Part shown: piece after piece, positions 5,741 to 11,802 of the stretch
Position numbering within the stretch: position 1 is the first letter of the stretch
Layout: the number at the start of each line of letters is the position of its first letter
Source: Microcaldota archaeon
GTDB taxonomy: Archaea > Micrarchaeota > Micrarchaeia > Micrarchaeales > Micrarchaeaceae
Assembly: GCA_021829015.1 (NCBI GenBank)
Contig: JAJZOJ010000004.1
Span: forward strand, 1 to 13,369
Direction: 5' to 3'
DNA length: 13,369 nucleotides
Program-made: the position numbers and the translations under genes
Notes under the pieces: model-generated
Database searches by the model: none
The model's input: only the letters and a program-made list of their open reading frames with translations
What the model was told of the DNA's origin: nothing

Positions 5741-6946
5741 ATGGGGTACACCGCCTCGGGAACTATAGAGAGGCCATACCTCATACCGATAATCATGGGC
5801 GCCGCGGCGCTTGCCGCGGGCTTCATAGCCTACAAGTTCTCCCATGAGACGGAGGGCCACGGGGCCGATGCGGTGATAAAGTCCTTCCACAAGAAGCACG
5901 GCCAGGTGAGGGAAAGGGTCGCGCTCATAGAGCTGGTCAATTCCTCACTTACGATAGGCAGCGGGGGCAGCGCGGGCGGCGAGGGTCCCATATCATTGAT
6001 ATGCGCTAGCCTTGGGTCTACGTTCTCGAAGGTGCTGCACCTTAGCGACGAGGACAGGAAGATGATAAGCGCCGTGGCAGTGGGCAGCGGCATAGCCGCG
6101 ATACTGAAGGCGCCGCTCGGCGGCGCGCTCTTCGGGGCAGAATTCCTGTATAAGAGGGACATGGAGGTCAAGGCGGTCTACCCATCCATGATTGCAAGCG
6201 TGGTTTCCTTTGCGATATACGGGATAGTCGTGGGGTACGGCCCATTGTTCGGCAATGTCTCCTATGCGGTGTCGCTCAATCTCATACCGTTCTTCATAGC
6301 CGCGGGACTGGCATCTGGCATCTTCGCCAGGATATACGTGAAGGTATACCATGCCCTGAGCGGATGGTTCCATAAAATACATTATGCGGAATTCGTAAAG
6401 CCCGCCATGGGGGCGCTTATAGCATCGGCCATAGTGATACTGGTGCCGGAGACGCTCGGCGAGGGCATACTGTGGATGAGCTTCATGGCAAAGGGGGACA
6501 TAACAGGGTTCATCTTCACCTATGGCATACCCCTTGCGCTGTTCTTCCTGCTTCTCGCGATATTCAAGATAGTCGCCACATCATTCACCGTAGGCAGCGG
6601 CGCATCCGGAGGGGTATTTGTCCCTGGGCTTTTCATAGGCGGCTCCTTCGGGATAGCCACGGCCCTGGCGCTGCATGCGGTGTTCCCTGATGCCATAACC
6701 GTGGGCATGGCAGGGATATTTGCCATAGTCGGGATGGTTGCATTCTTTGGCGCTTCTGCGAAGACTCCGATATCTCTTGCGATAATAGGCCTCGAGCTCG
6801 TGGGAAGCCTGTCCATATTGCCATTCATAATAATGGCTGTGTTTGCTGCATACATAACCTCGGGGAACGACACGATATTCAGGTCGCAGGTCGAGGACAA
6901 GGAAATGGATAGGCTTGTATCGCCAGCGAATCCCAGCACCACATGA
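5741..6946 (+). CDS. ClC-family chloride channel/transporter (start unresolved, probably upstream)
   Basis: Integral membrane anion channel or exchanger, about ten helices in this part. Diagnostic stretches are TIGSGGSAGGEGPI (the GREGP filter region with the gating Glu), GAEFLYKRDMEVKAVYPSMI, and GASGGVFVPGLFIGGSFG (the GxFxP motif). Features typical of the EGHG subgroup: the GSGIP motif of classical ClCs is replaced by GHGAD, GREGP reads GGEGP, and the C-terminal chloride-binding Tyr appears to be Phe (TIFRSQV). There is no CBS domain. The annotated start at ATG 5741 loses the first helix, which lies in frame at 5561-5740. Next to mscL, it may serve osmotic or proton/chloride balance. Channel versus exchanger cannot be decided from sequence alone; the position of the internal proton glutamate appears to be Phe. 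Confidence 0.9.
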   Translation: MGYTASGTIERPYLIPIIMGAAALAAGFIAYKFSHETEGHGADAVIKSFHKKHGQVRERVALIELVNSSLTIGSGGSAGGEGPISLICASLGSTFSKVLHLSDEDRKMISAVAVGSGIAAILKAPLGGALFGAEFLYKRDMEVKAVYPSMIASVVSFAIYGIVVGYGPLFGNVSYAVSLNLIPFFIAAGLASGIFARIYVKVYHALSGWFHKIHYAEFVKPAMGALIASAIVILVPETLGEGILWMSFMAKGDITGFIFTYGIPLALFFLLLAIFKIVATSFTVGSGASGGVFVPGLFIGGSFGIATALALHAVFPDAITVGMAGIFAIVGMVAFFGASAKTPISLAIIGLELVGSLSILPFIIMAVFAAYITSGNDTIFRSQVEDKEMDRLVSPANPSTT

Positions 6947-6968
6947 GGATTTGCAGCCCTGCGAATAC

Positions 6969-6976
6969 TTTATAAA
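6969..6976 (+). promoter_or_regulatory. TATA box for mscL
   Basis: TTTATAAA lies 22 nt after the ClC stop and would start transcription near 6998-7000, giving a leader of about 35 nt. MscL therefore seems to have its own promoter and not to depend on ClC read-through. Confidence 0.6.
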
Positions 6977-7033
6977 CAGCAGCAGAGATTAGTACCAGAA
7001 CCATTTTTGGTCGTAACGCATGGAATTGGTTGC

Positions 7034-7441
7034 ATGTCCATCGTAGAGGATTTCAAGAACTTCATAACGAAGGGGAACGTCATTGACCTTGCTGTTGCTG
7101 TTGTCATAGGCGTTGCATTCAATGCAGTGGTTACCGCATTCGTAACCGACATAATAACCCCGCTTATCGGAGTCGCAGGCCACGTGGATTTCTCCAAGAT
7201 AACATACACGCTCAACGGCAGCACATTCCTGATAGGCACCTTCCTCAACGCGGTCATAAGCTTTGTCACTATAGCATTGGTAATATTCCTGCTCATAGTA
7301 AAGCCAATGGCCAAGATGAAGGAGATGTCGGACAAGAAAAAGACGGCCGCAGATCCAACGACAAAGCAGTGCCCGGAGTGCCTCTCGACCATACCAATAA
7401 AGGCTACCCGTTGCGCATTCTGCACATCGGAACTGAAGTAG
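7034..7441 (+). CDS. mscL: Large-conductance mechanosensitive channel MscL with C-terminal zinc-knuckle
   Basis: Pentameric stretch-activated safety valve that releases solutes during hypo-osmotic shock. The N-terminus (MSIVEDFKNFITKGNVIDLA) and first membrane helix (AVAVVIGVAFNAVVTAFVTDI) match MscL closely, followed by the ITPLIG turn, a short periplasmic loop and a second helix (about 73-95). The 135-residue start at ATG 7034 is preferred over TTG 7007 because MscL proteins begin with this MSIxxxF sequence. The final 24 residues hold two Cys pairs, CPEC and CAFC, separated by 14 residues: a predicted cytoplasmic zinc ribbon. Such tails occur in some MscL homologues and may modulate gating or bind metal; that role is inference. 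Its 3' end converges on the thioesterase gene 19 bp away. Confidence 0.92.
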   Translation: MSIVEDFKNFITKGNVIDLAVAVVIGVAFNAVVTAFVTDIITPLIGVAGHVDFSKITYTLNGSTFLIGTFLNAVISFVTIALVIFLLIVKPMAKMKEMSDKKKTAADPTTKQCPECLSTIPIKATRCAFCTSELK

Positions 7442-7460
7442 CAGCTTATCGCATTGCCGT

Positions 7461-7862
7461 CTAAGCCTTGAGCCTATTGATTATACTGCTGGGCAGCGCA
7501 ACCGATTTCCATCTCCTGCTGTCTATTGCTACCTGGACGACATACCCATCGCAGAGTATATCATTTCCCCTGTGTATCCTGAAGGTGAAGCGTATCGCCT
7601 TCTTCCCCATTACATCAGCATGCACGTGGGTGCGAAGCGTGTCCCCGCACCTTGCAGGCTTGTAGTACTTGGCATTGGACTCCACGACAACCAGCCACAG
7701 CCTGTCGCTTATGATTGGGAATTCAGTGCCCAGCCTGCTCTTCGAGAACTGCTCGAATGAATTGGTGAAAAAACGGTAATAGCCTGAATAGTGGACGATG
7801 CCCTGTGCATCTGTATCGTATATCCTTACCCTGTCCTCCCATACGAAATCCTTTCCTGGCAT
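7461..7862 (-). CDS. Acyl-CoA thioesterase, 4HBT/YbgC-like hotdog fold
   Basis: Small hotdog-fold enzyme of 133 residues, expected to hydrolyse acyl- or hydroxybenzoyl-CoA thioesters in the cytoplasm as a tetramer. The family signature is IYDTDAQGIVHYSGYYRFF (14-32); Asp18 aligns with the catalytic Asp of 4HBT/YbgC enzymes. The later strands AKYYKPARCGDTLRTHV and KAIRFTFRIHRG match the central sheet. The substrate cannot be read from sequence. In an archaeon without fatty-acid membranes it may act on CoA intermediates of amino-acid or aromatic metabolism, or in repair. The ATG at 7862 lies about 25 nt from a TATA box, so the message is probably leaderless. It converges with mscL. Confidence 0.85.
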   Translation of the reverse strand: MPGKDFVWEDRVRIYDTDAQGIVHYSGYYRFFTNSFEQFSKSRLGTEFPIISDRLWLVVVESNAKYYKPARCGDTLRTHVHADVMGKKAIRFTFRIHRGNDILCDGYVVQVAIDSRRWKSVALPSSIINRLKA

Positions 7863-7880
7863 ACTCTCGTAGCTGAGTTG

Positions 7881-7890
7881 AGCTTATTAA
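7881..7890 (-). promoter_or_regulatory. TATA box for the thioesterase gene
   Basis: On the minus strand the sequence reads CGAAAGGG then TTAATAAGCT, a good BRE plus TATA pair. Its centre is about 25 nt from the ATG at 7862, so transcription and translation would start at nearly the same base (leaderless mRNA). Confidence 0.6.
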
Positions 7891-7904
7891 CCCTTTCGCA
7901 AAGG

Positions 7905-8117
7905 CTACGGCCTTCTGGTAAGATTGCTCAATACCATGTGCGGCATCGCGTCCTTCCCTCCATGGGCATTCATGGTCTCTATCCTTATTATCTCGTTAAG
8001 CTCCTCCTTGCCTATGGACCTGGCCGCAGCCATGGCCTTCTCAACATTGCCCTCTCGTATGAAGTCCACGAGCCGTTCTCCCATCCTGCTCCTTTCGTTA
8101 TGTCTTTCCGCTTCCAT
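7905..8117 (-). CDS. Small hypothetical protein, 70 residues
   Basis: Not recognised as any named family. The protein is short, charged and predicted largely helical: MEAERHNERSRMGERLVDFI, then REGNVEKAMAAARSIGKEEL and NEIIRIETMN, followed by a less structured Gly/His/Met-containing stretch and a basic end (LTRRP). There are no cysteines, membrane helix or signal peptide. The start at ATG 8117 is chosen over ATG 8165 because a good TATA box (ATTATAAG, 8146-8153) lies inside the longer version, about 33 nt before 8117. It lies 42 nt upstream of the thioesterase, which has its own TATA box, so the two need not be linked. The helical pattern might suit a small binding or repeat-like domain. Existence as a gene is likely but unproven. 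Confidence 0.6.
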   Translation of the reverse strand: MEAERHNERSRMGERLVDFIREGNVEKAMAAARSIGKEELNEIIRIETMNAHGGKDAMPHMVLSNLTRRP

Positions 8118-8145
8118 GTCTACCAGTTGAATTACGATTCCAATT

Positions 8146-8153
8146 CTTATAAT
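8146..8153 (-). promoter_or_regulatory. TATA box for the 70-residue protein
   Basis: On the minus strand AAAAGG then ATTATAAG forms a BRE/TATA pair. A start of transcription near 8124 gives a leader of about 7 nt before ATG 8117. This box decides between the two possible start codons of that gene. Confidence 0.55.
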
Positions 8154-8187
8154 CCTTTTGTACAATCATCATTCAGCCACAGCAACG

Positions 8188-8196
8188 TATTAATAT
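8188..8196 (+). promoter_or_regulatory. TATA box for the ICMT-like gene
   Basis: TATTAATAT is centred about 25 nt before position 8217, which is close to the TTG start at 8223, so the message is nearly leaderless. It lies some 40 bp from the minus-strand TATA box of the neighbouring 70-residue gene, making this a compact divergent promoter region. Confidence 0.5.
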
Positions 8197-8222
8197 GGTG
8201 CACCAGCTAGAATAGGGATATC

Positions 8223-8825
8223 TTGTCAGCAATATTCCCTTCAATGATCGGCCTCTACGCATTCGCGATAATATACGCCATGTGGTACTTCCTCGAGCTC
8301 ATAGACCAGGTATACATAACGATGCAGCACAAGGAGTCGAAGATCCTCATACGAAACGACCGGCTGTCGCTGCTCGGGATAGCAATGGGTTCGGTAATGA
8401 TGCTGTGCCTGGCTTTCGCGTTTGGGCAGGCGCGAGCGAACTACGGCTTCGCTGCGCTGCCGCAATTCGTCTTCTACATCGGAATATCCATGATGGCCAT
8501 TGGCGAGGTGATACGCCAGACCTCCATACACACCCTTGGAAAGTCGTTCACAGCGGCCGTAATAATAGTAAAGGATCAGCGACTCATTCGGAACGGATTG
8601 TACAGGCATGTCAGGCATCCGGGCTACCTAGGCGGGGTAATATCAATGATCGGCGTGGGCCTTGCGATGCAGTCATGGGCCGCTGTGCTGGCGGCGCTGC
8701 TGATAGTGGTGTCCGTGTACATGTCGCGCATATACGTGGAGGAGAAGGCGCTGAGAAAGCATTTCGGCAAGGAATATGAGGATTACTCAAAAGAGACGAG
8801 CATGATCCTCCCGCATGTCCTGTAA
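8223..8825 (+). CDS. ICMT/PEMT-like membrane methyltransferase
   Basis: Membrane protein of 200 residues related to isoprenylcysteine carboxyl methyltransferases and phospholipid N-methyltransferases, which use S-adenosylmethionine at the membrane surface. Segments near 5-24, 50-68, 80-96 and 136-168 are hydrophobic. The C-terminal signature is clear: LGKSFT (105-110), NGLYRHVRHPGYLGG (124-138), then RIYVEEKALRKHFGKEYEDY (169-188), the cofactor-binding RHPxY and EExxL...FGxxYxxY pattern. Archaea have few known substrates for this family; a lipid, quinone or prenylated molecule is possible. The start is TTG 8223, nearly leaderless from its TATA box; ATG 8244 is the alternative. It ends 4 bp before the converging VIT gene. 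Confidence 0.85.
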   Translation: MSAIFPSMIGLYAFAIIYAMWYFLELIDQVYITMQHKESKILIRNDRLSLLGIAMGSVMMLCLAFAFGQARANYGFAALPQFVFYIGISMMAIGEVIRQTSIHTLGKSFTAAVIIVKDQRLIRNGLYRHVRHPGYLGGVISMIGVGLAMQSWAAVLAALLIVVSVYMSRIYVEEKALRKHFGKEYEDYSKETSMILPHVL

Positions 8826-8829
8826 TGAT

Positions 8830-9516
8830 TCATATCGGGAGCGCTCCAACGAAGTGGCCTATGAGGTACCCTGCAAATCCTGCGGCAAGGCCTATTATCA
8901 ATAGCTGAATCCCGCTTCTCCATAGGGAGCCTACGGTTGTCTTTGCCTCATAGTAGCCCATGCTGAAAAGCGCGATTCCGCTTATAACCACGGCGCTTAC
9001 CGCCCCTGCCATTATGTTCTTCGTGAAGAATATGAACGGCACCAGCGGTATTGCGGAGCCTATCACCGTAGCCGCTAGGACCGTCACGAAGCTGCGCCCA
9101 GGGGCTCCCTCGTCTACCTGTGCGACATTCCTCTCGAAGGAGAGCATGAAGTCCTTCGCCGCCTTGGGGTTCGACATTATTCCCCTAGAAAGGGAGTCAG
9201 CCTCCTTTTCCCTGTAGCCCCATTTCCTGAAAATGCCCTTTATCTTGAGCGTGTGCTTCTTCGGCACCTTGAGCAGGTCGGTCGCCTCCTCGGAGCTTTC
9301 CTTGAGGTATCTTCTTCTCCTTGCGACCATCGATGTGTAGGCCACGGCCCCCATGGATATGGACTCCGCGCCGAGGGCCGCGAGCCCGGCGACGAATATC
9401 AATCTCGTGTCGGTAGTGGCCGCGGCTACTCCGAGAACTATGCCAAGCACATTGACTATGCCGTCCTGGCCTCCGAGTATTATGTCAGCGAAATTGTAGC
9501 GTCCTTCTTTGCTCAC
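8830..9516 (-). CDS. VIT1/CCC1-family iron/manganese transporter
   Basis: Vacuolar-iron-transporter-family membrane protein, 228 residues with five predicted helices, likely moving Fe2+ or Mn2+ out of the cytoplasm in exchange for protons. Signatures: GGQDGIVNVLGIVLGVAAA (15-33), AESISMGAVAYTSMVARRR (50-68), a cytosolic hydrophilic segment (about 64-140) corresponding to the metal-binding domain, then GSAIPLVPFIFF (153-164), MGYYEAKTT (186-194) and a C-terminal glycine-rich helix. The metal-binding domain is present, though it has fewer glutamates than the plant enzyme; that comparison is from memory. The start is GTG at 9516. It lies 22 nt downstream of the small membrane protein on the same strand, so the pair is probably one operon. 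In acidic iron-rich habitats iron export is plausible (inference). Confidence 0.9.
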   Translation of the reverse strand: MSKEGRYNFADIILGGQDGIVNVLGIVLGVAAATTDTRLIFVAGLAALGAESISMGAVAYTSMVARRRRYLKESSEEATDLLKVPKKHTLKIKGIFRKWGYREKEADSLSRGIMSNPKAAKDFMLSFERNVAQVDEGAPGRSFVTVLAATVIGSAIPLVPFIFFTKNIMAGAVSAVVISGIALFSMGYYEAKTTVGSLWRSGIQLLIIGLAAGFAGYLIGHFVGALPI

Positions 9517-9538
9517 GGCGCAACACGATCTTCCAGTT

Positions 9539-9814
9539 TTACCATGTCAGGTCTACTCCGCCGACCCAGCCTGCAAACAGGTTATACAGGAATGCGCCTA
9601 TGGCCCCGGATATGAACATCAGTATGCCGTAGATTATCGGGAATATCACTATCGATAGAACGCCAAACCCTGCAAAGGTGGACAGTCCCGGAATCAATGA
9701 TGCCACGGCTCCCAATGCACTAGTAATTATTCCGAGAATCAGCCCGAGGACCACCCCAATCATCCCCTCGATTTTCGCAACGGACAATACACCAATGTGC
9801 TTTATTACGGTCAT
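9539..9814 (-). CDS. Small membrane protein of unknown function (DUF3566-like archaeal family)
   Basis: A 91-residue protein dominated by two hydrophobic segments separated by a glycine/serine-rich turn, and ending in AFLYNLFAGWVGGVDLTW. The pattern VLSVAKI, then GLILGI, then PIIYGILMFISGAIGAFLYN resembles a widespread uncharacterised archaeal membrane family related to DUF3566. No enzyme motif is seen. The start at ATG 9814 is chosen because it gives the family-like N-terminus MTVIKHIGVLSVAKI and lies about 7 nt after the start predicted from a TATA box at 9841-9850. ATG 9823 and ATG 9877 are alternatives, the latter adding an extra hydrophobic stretch. The much longer frame back to 10141 crosses the UPF0147 gene and its promoter and is rejected. 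It is likely co-transcribed with the VIT transporter, perhaps as an accessory. Confidence 0.72.
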   Translation of the reverse strand: MTVIKHIGVLSVAKIEGMIGVVLGLILGIITSALGAVASLIPGLSTFAGFGVLSIVIFPIIYGILMFISGAIGAFLYNLFAGWVGGVDLTW

Positions 9815-9840
9815 GTATATCATAAGTACTGGAACGGGAA

Positions 9841-9850
9841 GCAATAAAAG
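9841..9850 (-). promoter_or_regulatory. Candidate TATA box for the small membrane protein and VIT operon
   Basis: CTTTTATTGC on the minus strand would place transcription start near 9821, just before ATG 9814. The box is weaker than others in the window, but it agrees with the start chosen from family resemblance. Confidence 0.4.
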
Positions 9851-9955
9851 CACAGCGCATCCCTGCATTCCCCCCATATCAACACGAGAGGCCTGCAATT
9901 CCCCATTGCCAGGCTCCGGCTTTGCGTGCCATGTACCATCGAGTCTGCGATAGGA

Positions 9956-9963
9956 ATAAATAC
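9956..9963 (+). promoter_or_regulatory. Candidate TATA box for the UPF0147-PolD operon
   Basis: ATAAATAC preceded by GATAGGA (possible BRE) gives a predicted transcription start near 9985 and a leader of about 37 nt. This is the only transcription unit here with both a leader and a good Shine-Dalgarno sequence. Confidence 0.45.
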
Positions 9964-10009
9964 ATTCATTGCCCAATACAAACCGAATCTTTTCATTTTT
10001 TACTTCCAA

Positions 10010-10017
10010 GGGGGTGA
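10010..10017 (+). promoter_or_regulatory. Shine-Dalgarno sequence deciding the UPF0147 start
   Basis: GGGGGTGA matches the anti-Shine-Dalgarno end of 16S rRNA over most of its length and lies 4 nt before ATG 10022. It supports that start over the longer frame beginning at GTG 9926. Confidence 0.7.
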
Positions 10018-10021
10018 ATTT

Positions 10022-10291
10022 ATGGATGACAAGGAAGCGGCTGAAACAATAGACAAGATAAAGAGGCAGATGGACTTTCTGCTTGGGGACACCAGCGTAC
10101 CAAAGAACGTTAAGAGCGCGATAAAGGAGGCGAGGGACCATCTCAACAGCGAGAAGGAGGACAACATAGTCAAGGTCTCATCTGCGATATACAACATAGA
10201 TGCGATAAGCAACGACATAAATCTCCCGGCACAGGCTAGGACCTCTGTCTGGAGCATACTTAGCATGCTTGAATCGATAAAGACGGGTTGA
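10022..10291 (+). CDS. UPF0147 family protein
   Basis: Conserved archaeal protein of unknown function, 89 residues, predicted all-helical and cytoplasmic. The family signature is strong: LLGDTSVPKNVKSAIKEARD (19-38), then SSAIYNIDAISNDINLPAQA (57-76) and RTSVWSILSMLESI. ATG 10022 is preferred because it follows a good Shine-Dalgarno sequence and matches the family's length; the longer frame from GTG 9926 adds an unrelated Phe/Ile-rich segment. The TGA ends one base before the ATG of the PolD small subunit, and PolD large subunit follows, so this is the first gene of the replication operon. That position suggests a role connected with DNA polymerase D or the replication fork, but no function can be read from the sequence itself. 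Confidence 0.92.
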   Translation: MDDKEAAETIDKIKRQMDFLLGDTSVPKNVKSAIKEARDHLNSEKEDNIVKVSSAIYNIDAISNDINLPAQARTSVWSILSMLESIKTG

Positions 10292-10292
10292 T

Positions 10293-11798
10293 ATGCCTGG
10301 CGAAGACGCTGTCAAGGAGCTCGTAACGGAGCTGTCCAAGATTGGCGTCCTGGTAGCCGCTGACGTAAAACCAGATGCACTTGAGGGGTTCAGCATAAAT
10401 GACATAACCTCCAGGCTCATAGAGTACAAGCTTTCGGATCCCGGCATGGCGATAGTCTCGAATGCCGTGATAGAGGATGTCGTAAAAAAGATCCTGCAGG
10501 AGAAGACCCCCAAGCCCATCGAGGTAATACCAAAGAGCGGATACCATGCGATATCATCTGATATCGATGCCAACTATAGCATAGCGAAGCGCGACATAGA
10601 ATATTCCAACGGGGTCGTAGATGGCTTCGTATCCCACTTCAGGAGCAGGCTCGAGAAGCTTAGGTCTGTGGTCGAGGAGCACAGGGCATCCATATCCGGG
10701 TTGGTATCAACCCTGGAGGGGCTTTCATCATACTCCAGCGGGCGCGAGGTCGCGCTAGTCGGGATAGTCTACAACAAGATAACGACAAAGAACGGCAACA
10801 TAATGGTTGTAGTGGAGGATGAGACCGCACAGGCAAAGATAATGTTCATGAACGGGACCTCCCAGCAGGCGAAGGACCTCTTCGAGAAGGCAAGGCGATT
10901 GGTCAATGACGAGACCATAGCGATCAAGGGCAAGATATCCGGGCCGTTCGTCATAGCATCTGAGATAATATGGCCGGATGTGCCTATACACGAGCGGAAG
11001 CAGTCGGAGGATGACGTAGCGATAGCCTTCATATCAGACATCCACATAGGCAGCAACGTGTTTCTCGAGAAGAGCTTCTCCAACTTCATATCCTGGCTGA
11101 ACGGCAACTACGGGGAGCGGAAGGACCTCGTAAGCAAGATAAAGTACCTAGTCATAGGCGGGGACGTAGTGGATGGCATAGGCGTGTACCCGAACCAGGA
11201 CAGGGTGCTGACGGTTCTAGACATATACACCCAGTACCGCATATTCTTCAATTACGTGAGCATGATCCCTGATTACATACACGTTTTCATAATACCCGGG
11301 AACCACGATGCGGTGCAAAGGGCCGAGCCGCAGCCGCAGCTGGGCCCAGAGCTCCTCGGGGACTTCAAGTCCGACAACGTGCACATACTCCCGAACCCTA
11401 GCTATCTGACTTTACATGGCGTGGACGTGCTTACGTACCACGGGACCTCCCTGGATTCGGTGATACGGTCCATTCCGGGAACTAGCTACTCCAAGCCTGA
11501 GATAGCGATGAGGGAGATACTGAAGAGGAGGCATTTATCCCCGATATACGGGGGCAACATAATAGTGCCGAGCAAGAACGACAGTTTAGTCATAGACGCG
11601 GTACCAGACATACTCCACATGGGCCACGTGCACAAGAACGGGATGGCCAACTACCATGGCGTTGACATAATAAACAGCGGCACGTGGCAGGACACCACGG
11701 AATACCAGCTGATGCAGGGCCACATACCGAGCCCTGGGATAGTGCCTATATACGAGACCAAGCACGGAAGGTTCTCCACTGTAAGCTTCGTGAAGTGA
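10293..11798 (+). CDS. polB: DNA polymerase D small subunit DP1 (3'-5' exonuclease)
   Basis: Proofreading exonuclease subunit of the archaeal replicative polymerase PolD (called polB in archaeal annotation; unrelated to family B). The 501 residues comprise an N-terminal helical segment (1-80), an OB fold (about 150-225, VALVGIVYNKITTKNGN), and an Mre11-like phosphoesterase domain from 243. All metal motifs are present: FISDIHIGS (247-254, Asp249/His251), IGGDVVDGIG (288-297, Asp291), PGNHDAV (335-341), TYHGTS (381-386) and MGHVHKNG (443-450, His445/His447). YGGNIIVPSKND and INSGTWQDTTEYQ are DP1-specific. It is shorter than the Pyrococcus subunit, apparently by losing a linker. It starts 1 bp after the UPF0147 stop and ends 4 bp before DP2. 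Confidence 0.95.
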   Translation: MPGEDAVKELVTELSKIGVLVAADVKPDALEGFSINDITSRLIEYKLSDPGMAIVSNAVIEDVVKKILQEKTPKPIEVIPKSGYHAISSDIDANYSIAKRDIEYSNGVVDGFVSHFRSRLEKLRSVVEEHRASISGLVSTLEGLSSYSSGREVALVGIVYNKITTKNGNIMVVVEDETAQAKIMFMNGTSQQAKDLFEKARRLVNDETIAIKGKISGPFVIASEIIWPDVPIHERKQSEDDVAIAFISDIHIGSNVFLEKSFSNFISWLNGNYGERKDLVSKIKYLVIGGDVVDGIGVYPNQDRVLTVLDIYTQYRIFFNYVSMIPDYIHVFIIPGNHDAVQRAEPQPQLGPELLGDFKSDNVHILPNPSYLTLHGVDVLTYHGTSLDSVIRSIPGTSYSKPEIAMREILKRRHLSPIYGGNIIVPSKNDSLVIDAVPDILHMGHVHKNGMANYHGVDIINSGTWQDTTEYQLMQGHIPSPGIVPIYETKHGRFSTVSFVK

Positions 11799-11802
11799 TC
11801 GA

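Noticed and set aside
5993..6382. Minus-strand 129-codon frame and others inside the ClC gene
   Set aside because: Out-of-frame shadows of membrane-helix coding sequence; no independent evidence.
8155..8190. CTGA followed by ATGATGA on the minus strand, resembling D' and C' boxes of a C/D guide RNA
   Set aside because: No matching upstream C box or downstream D box is found at the right distance.
7791..8210. A 139-codon plus-strand frame across the thioesterase promoter and the 70-residue gene
   Set aside because: It covers both minus-strand TATA boxes and reads as low-complexity Leu/Ser/Tyr sequence. The minus-strand genes explain the region better.
9815..10141. N-terminal extension of the small membrane protein back to 10141
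   Set aside because: It would overlap the UPF0147 gene, its Shine-Dalgarno and its promoter on the other strand, and the extra residues do not resemble the family.
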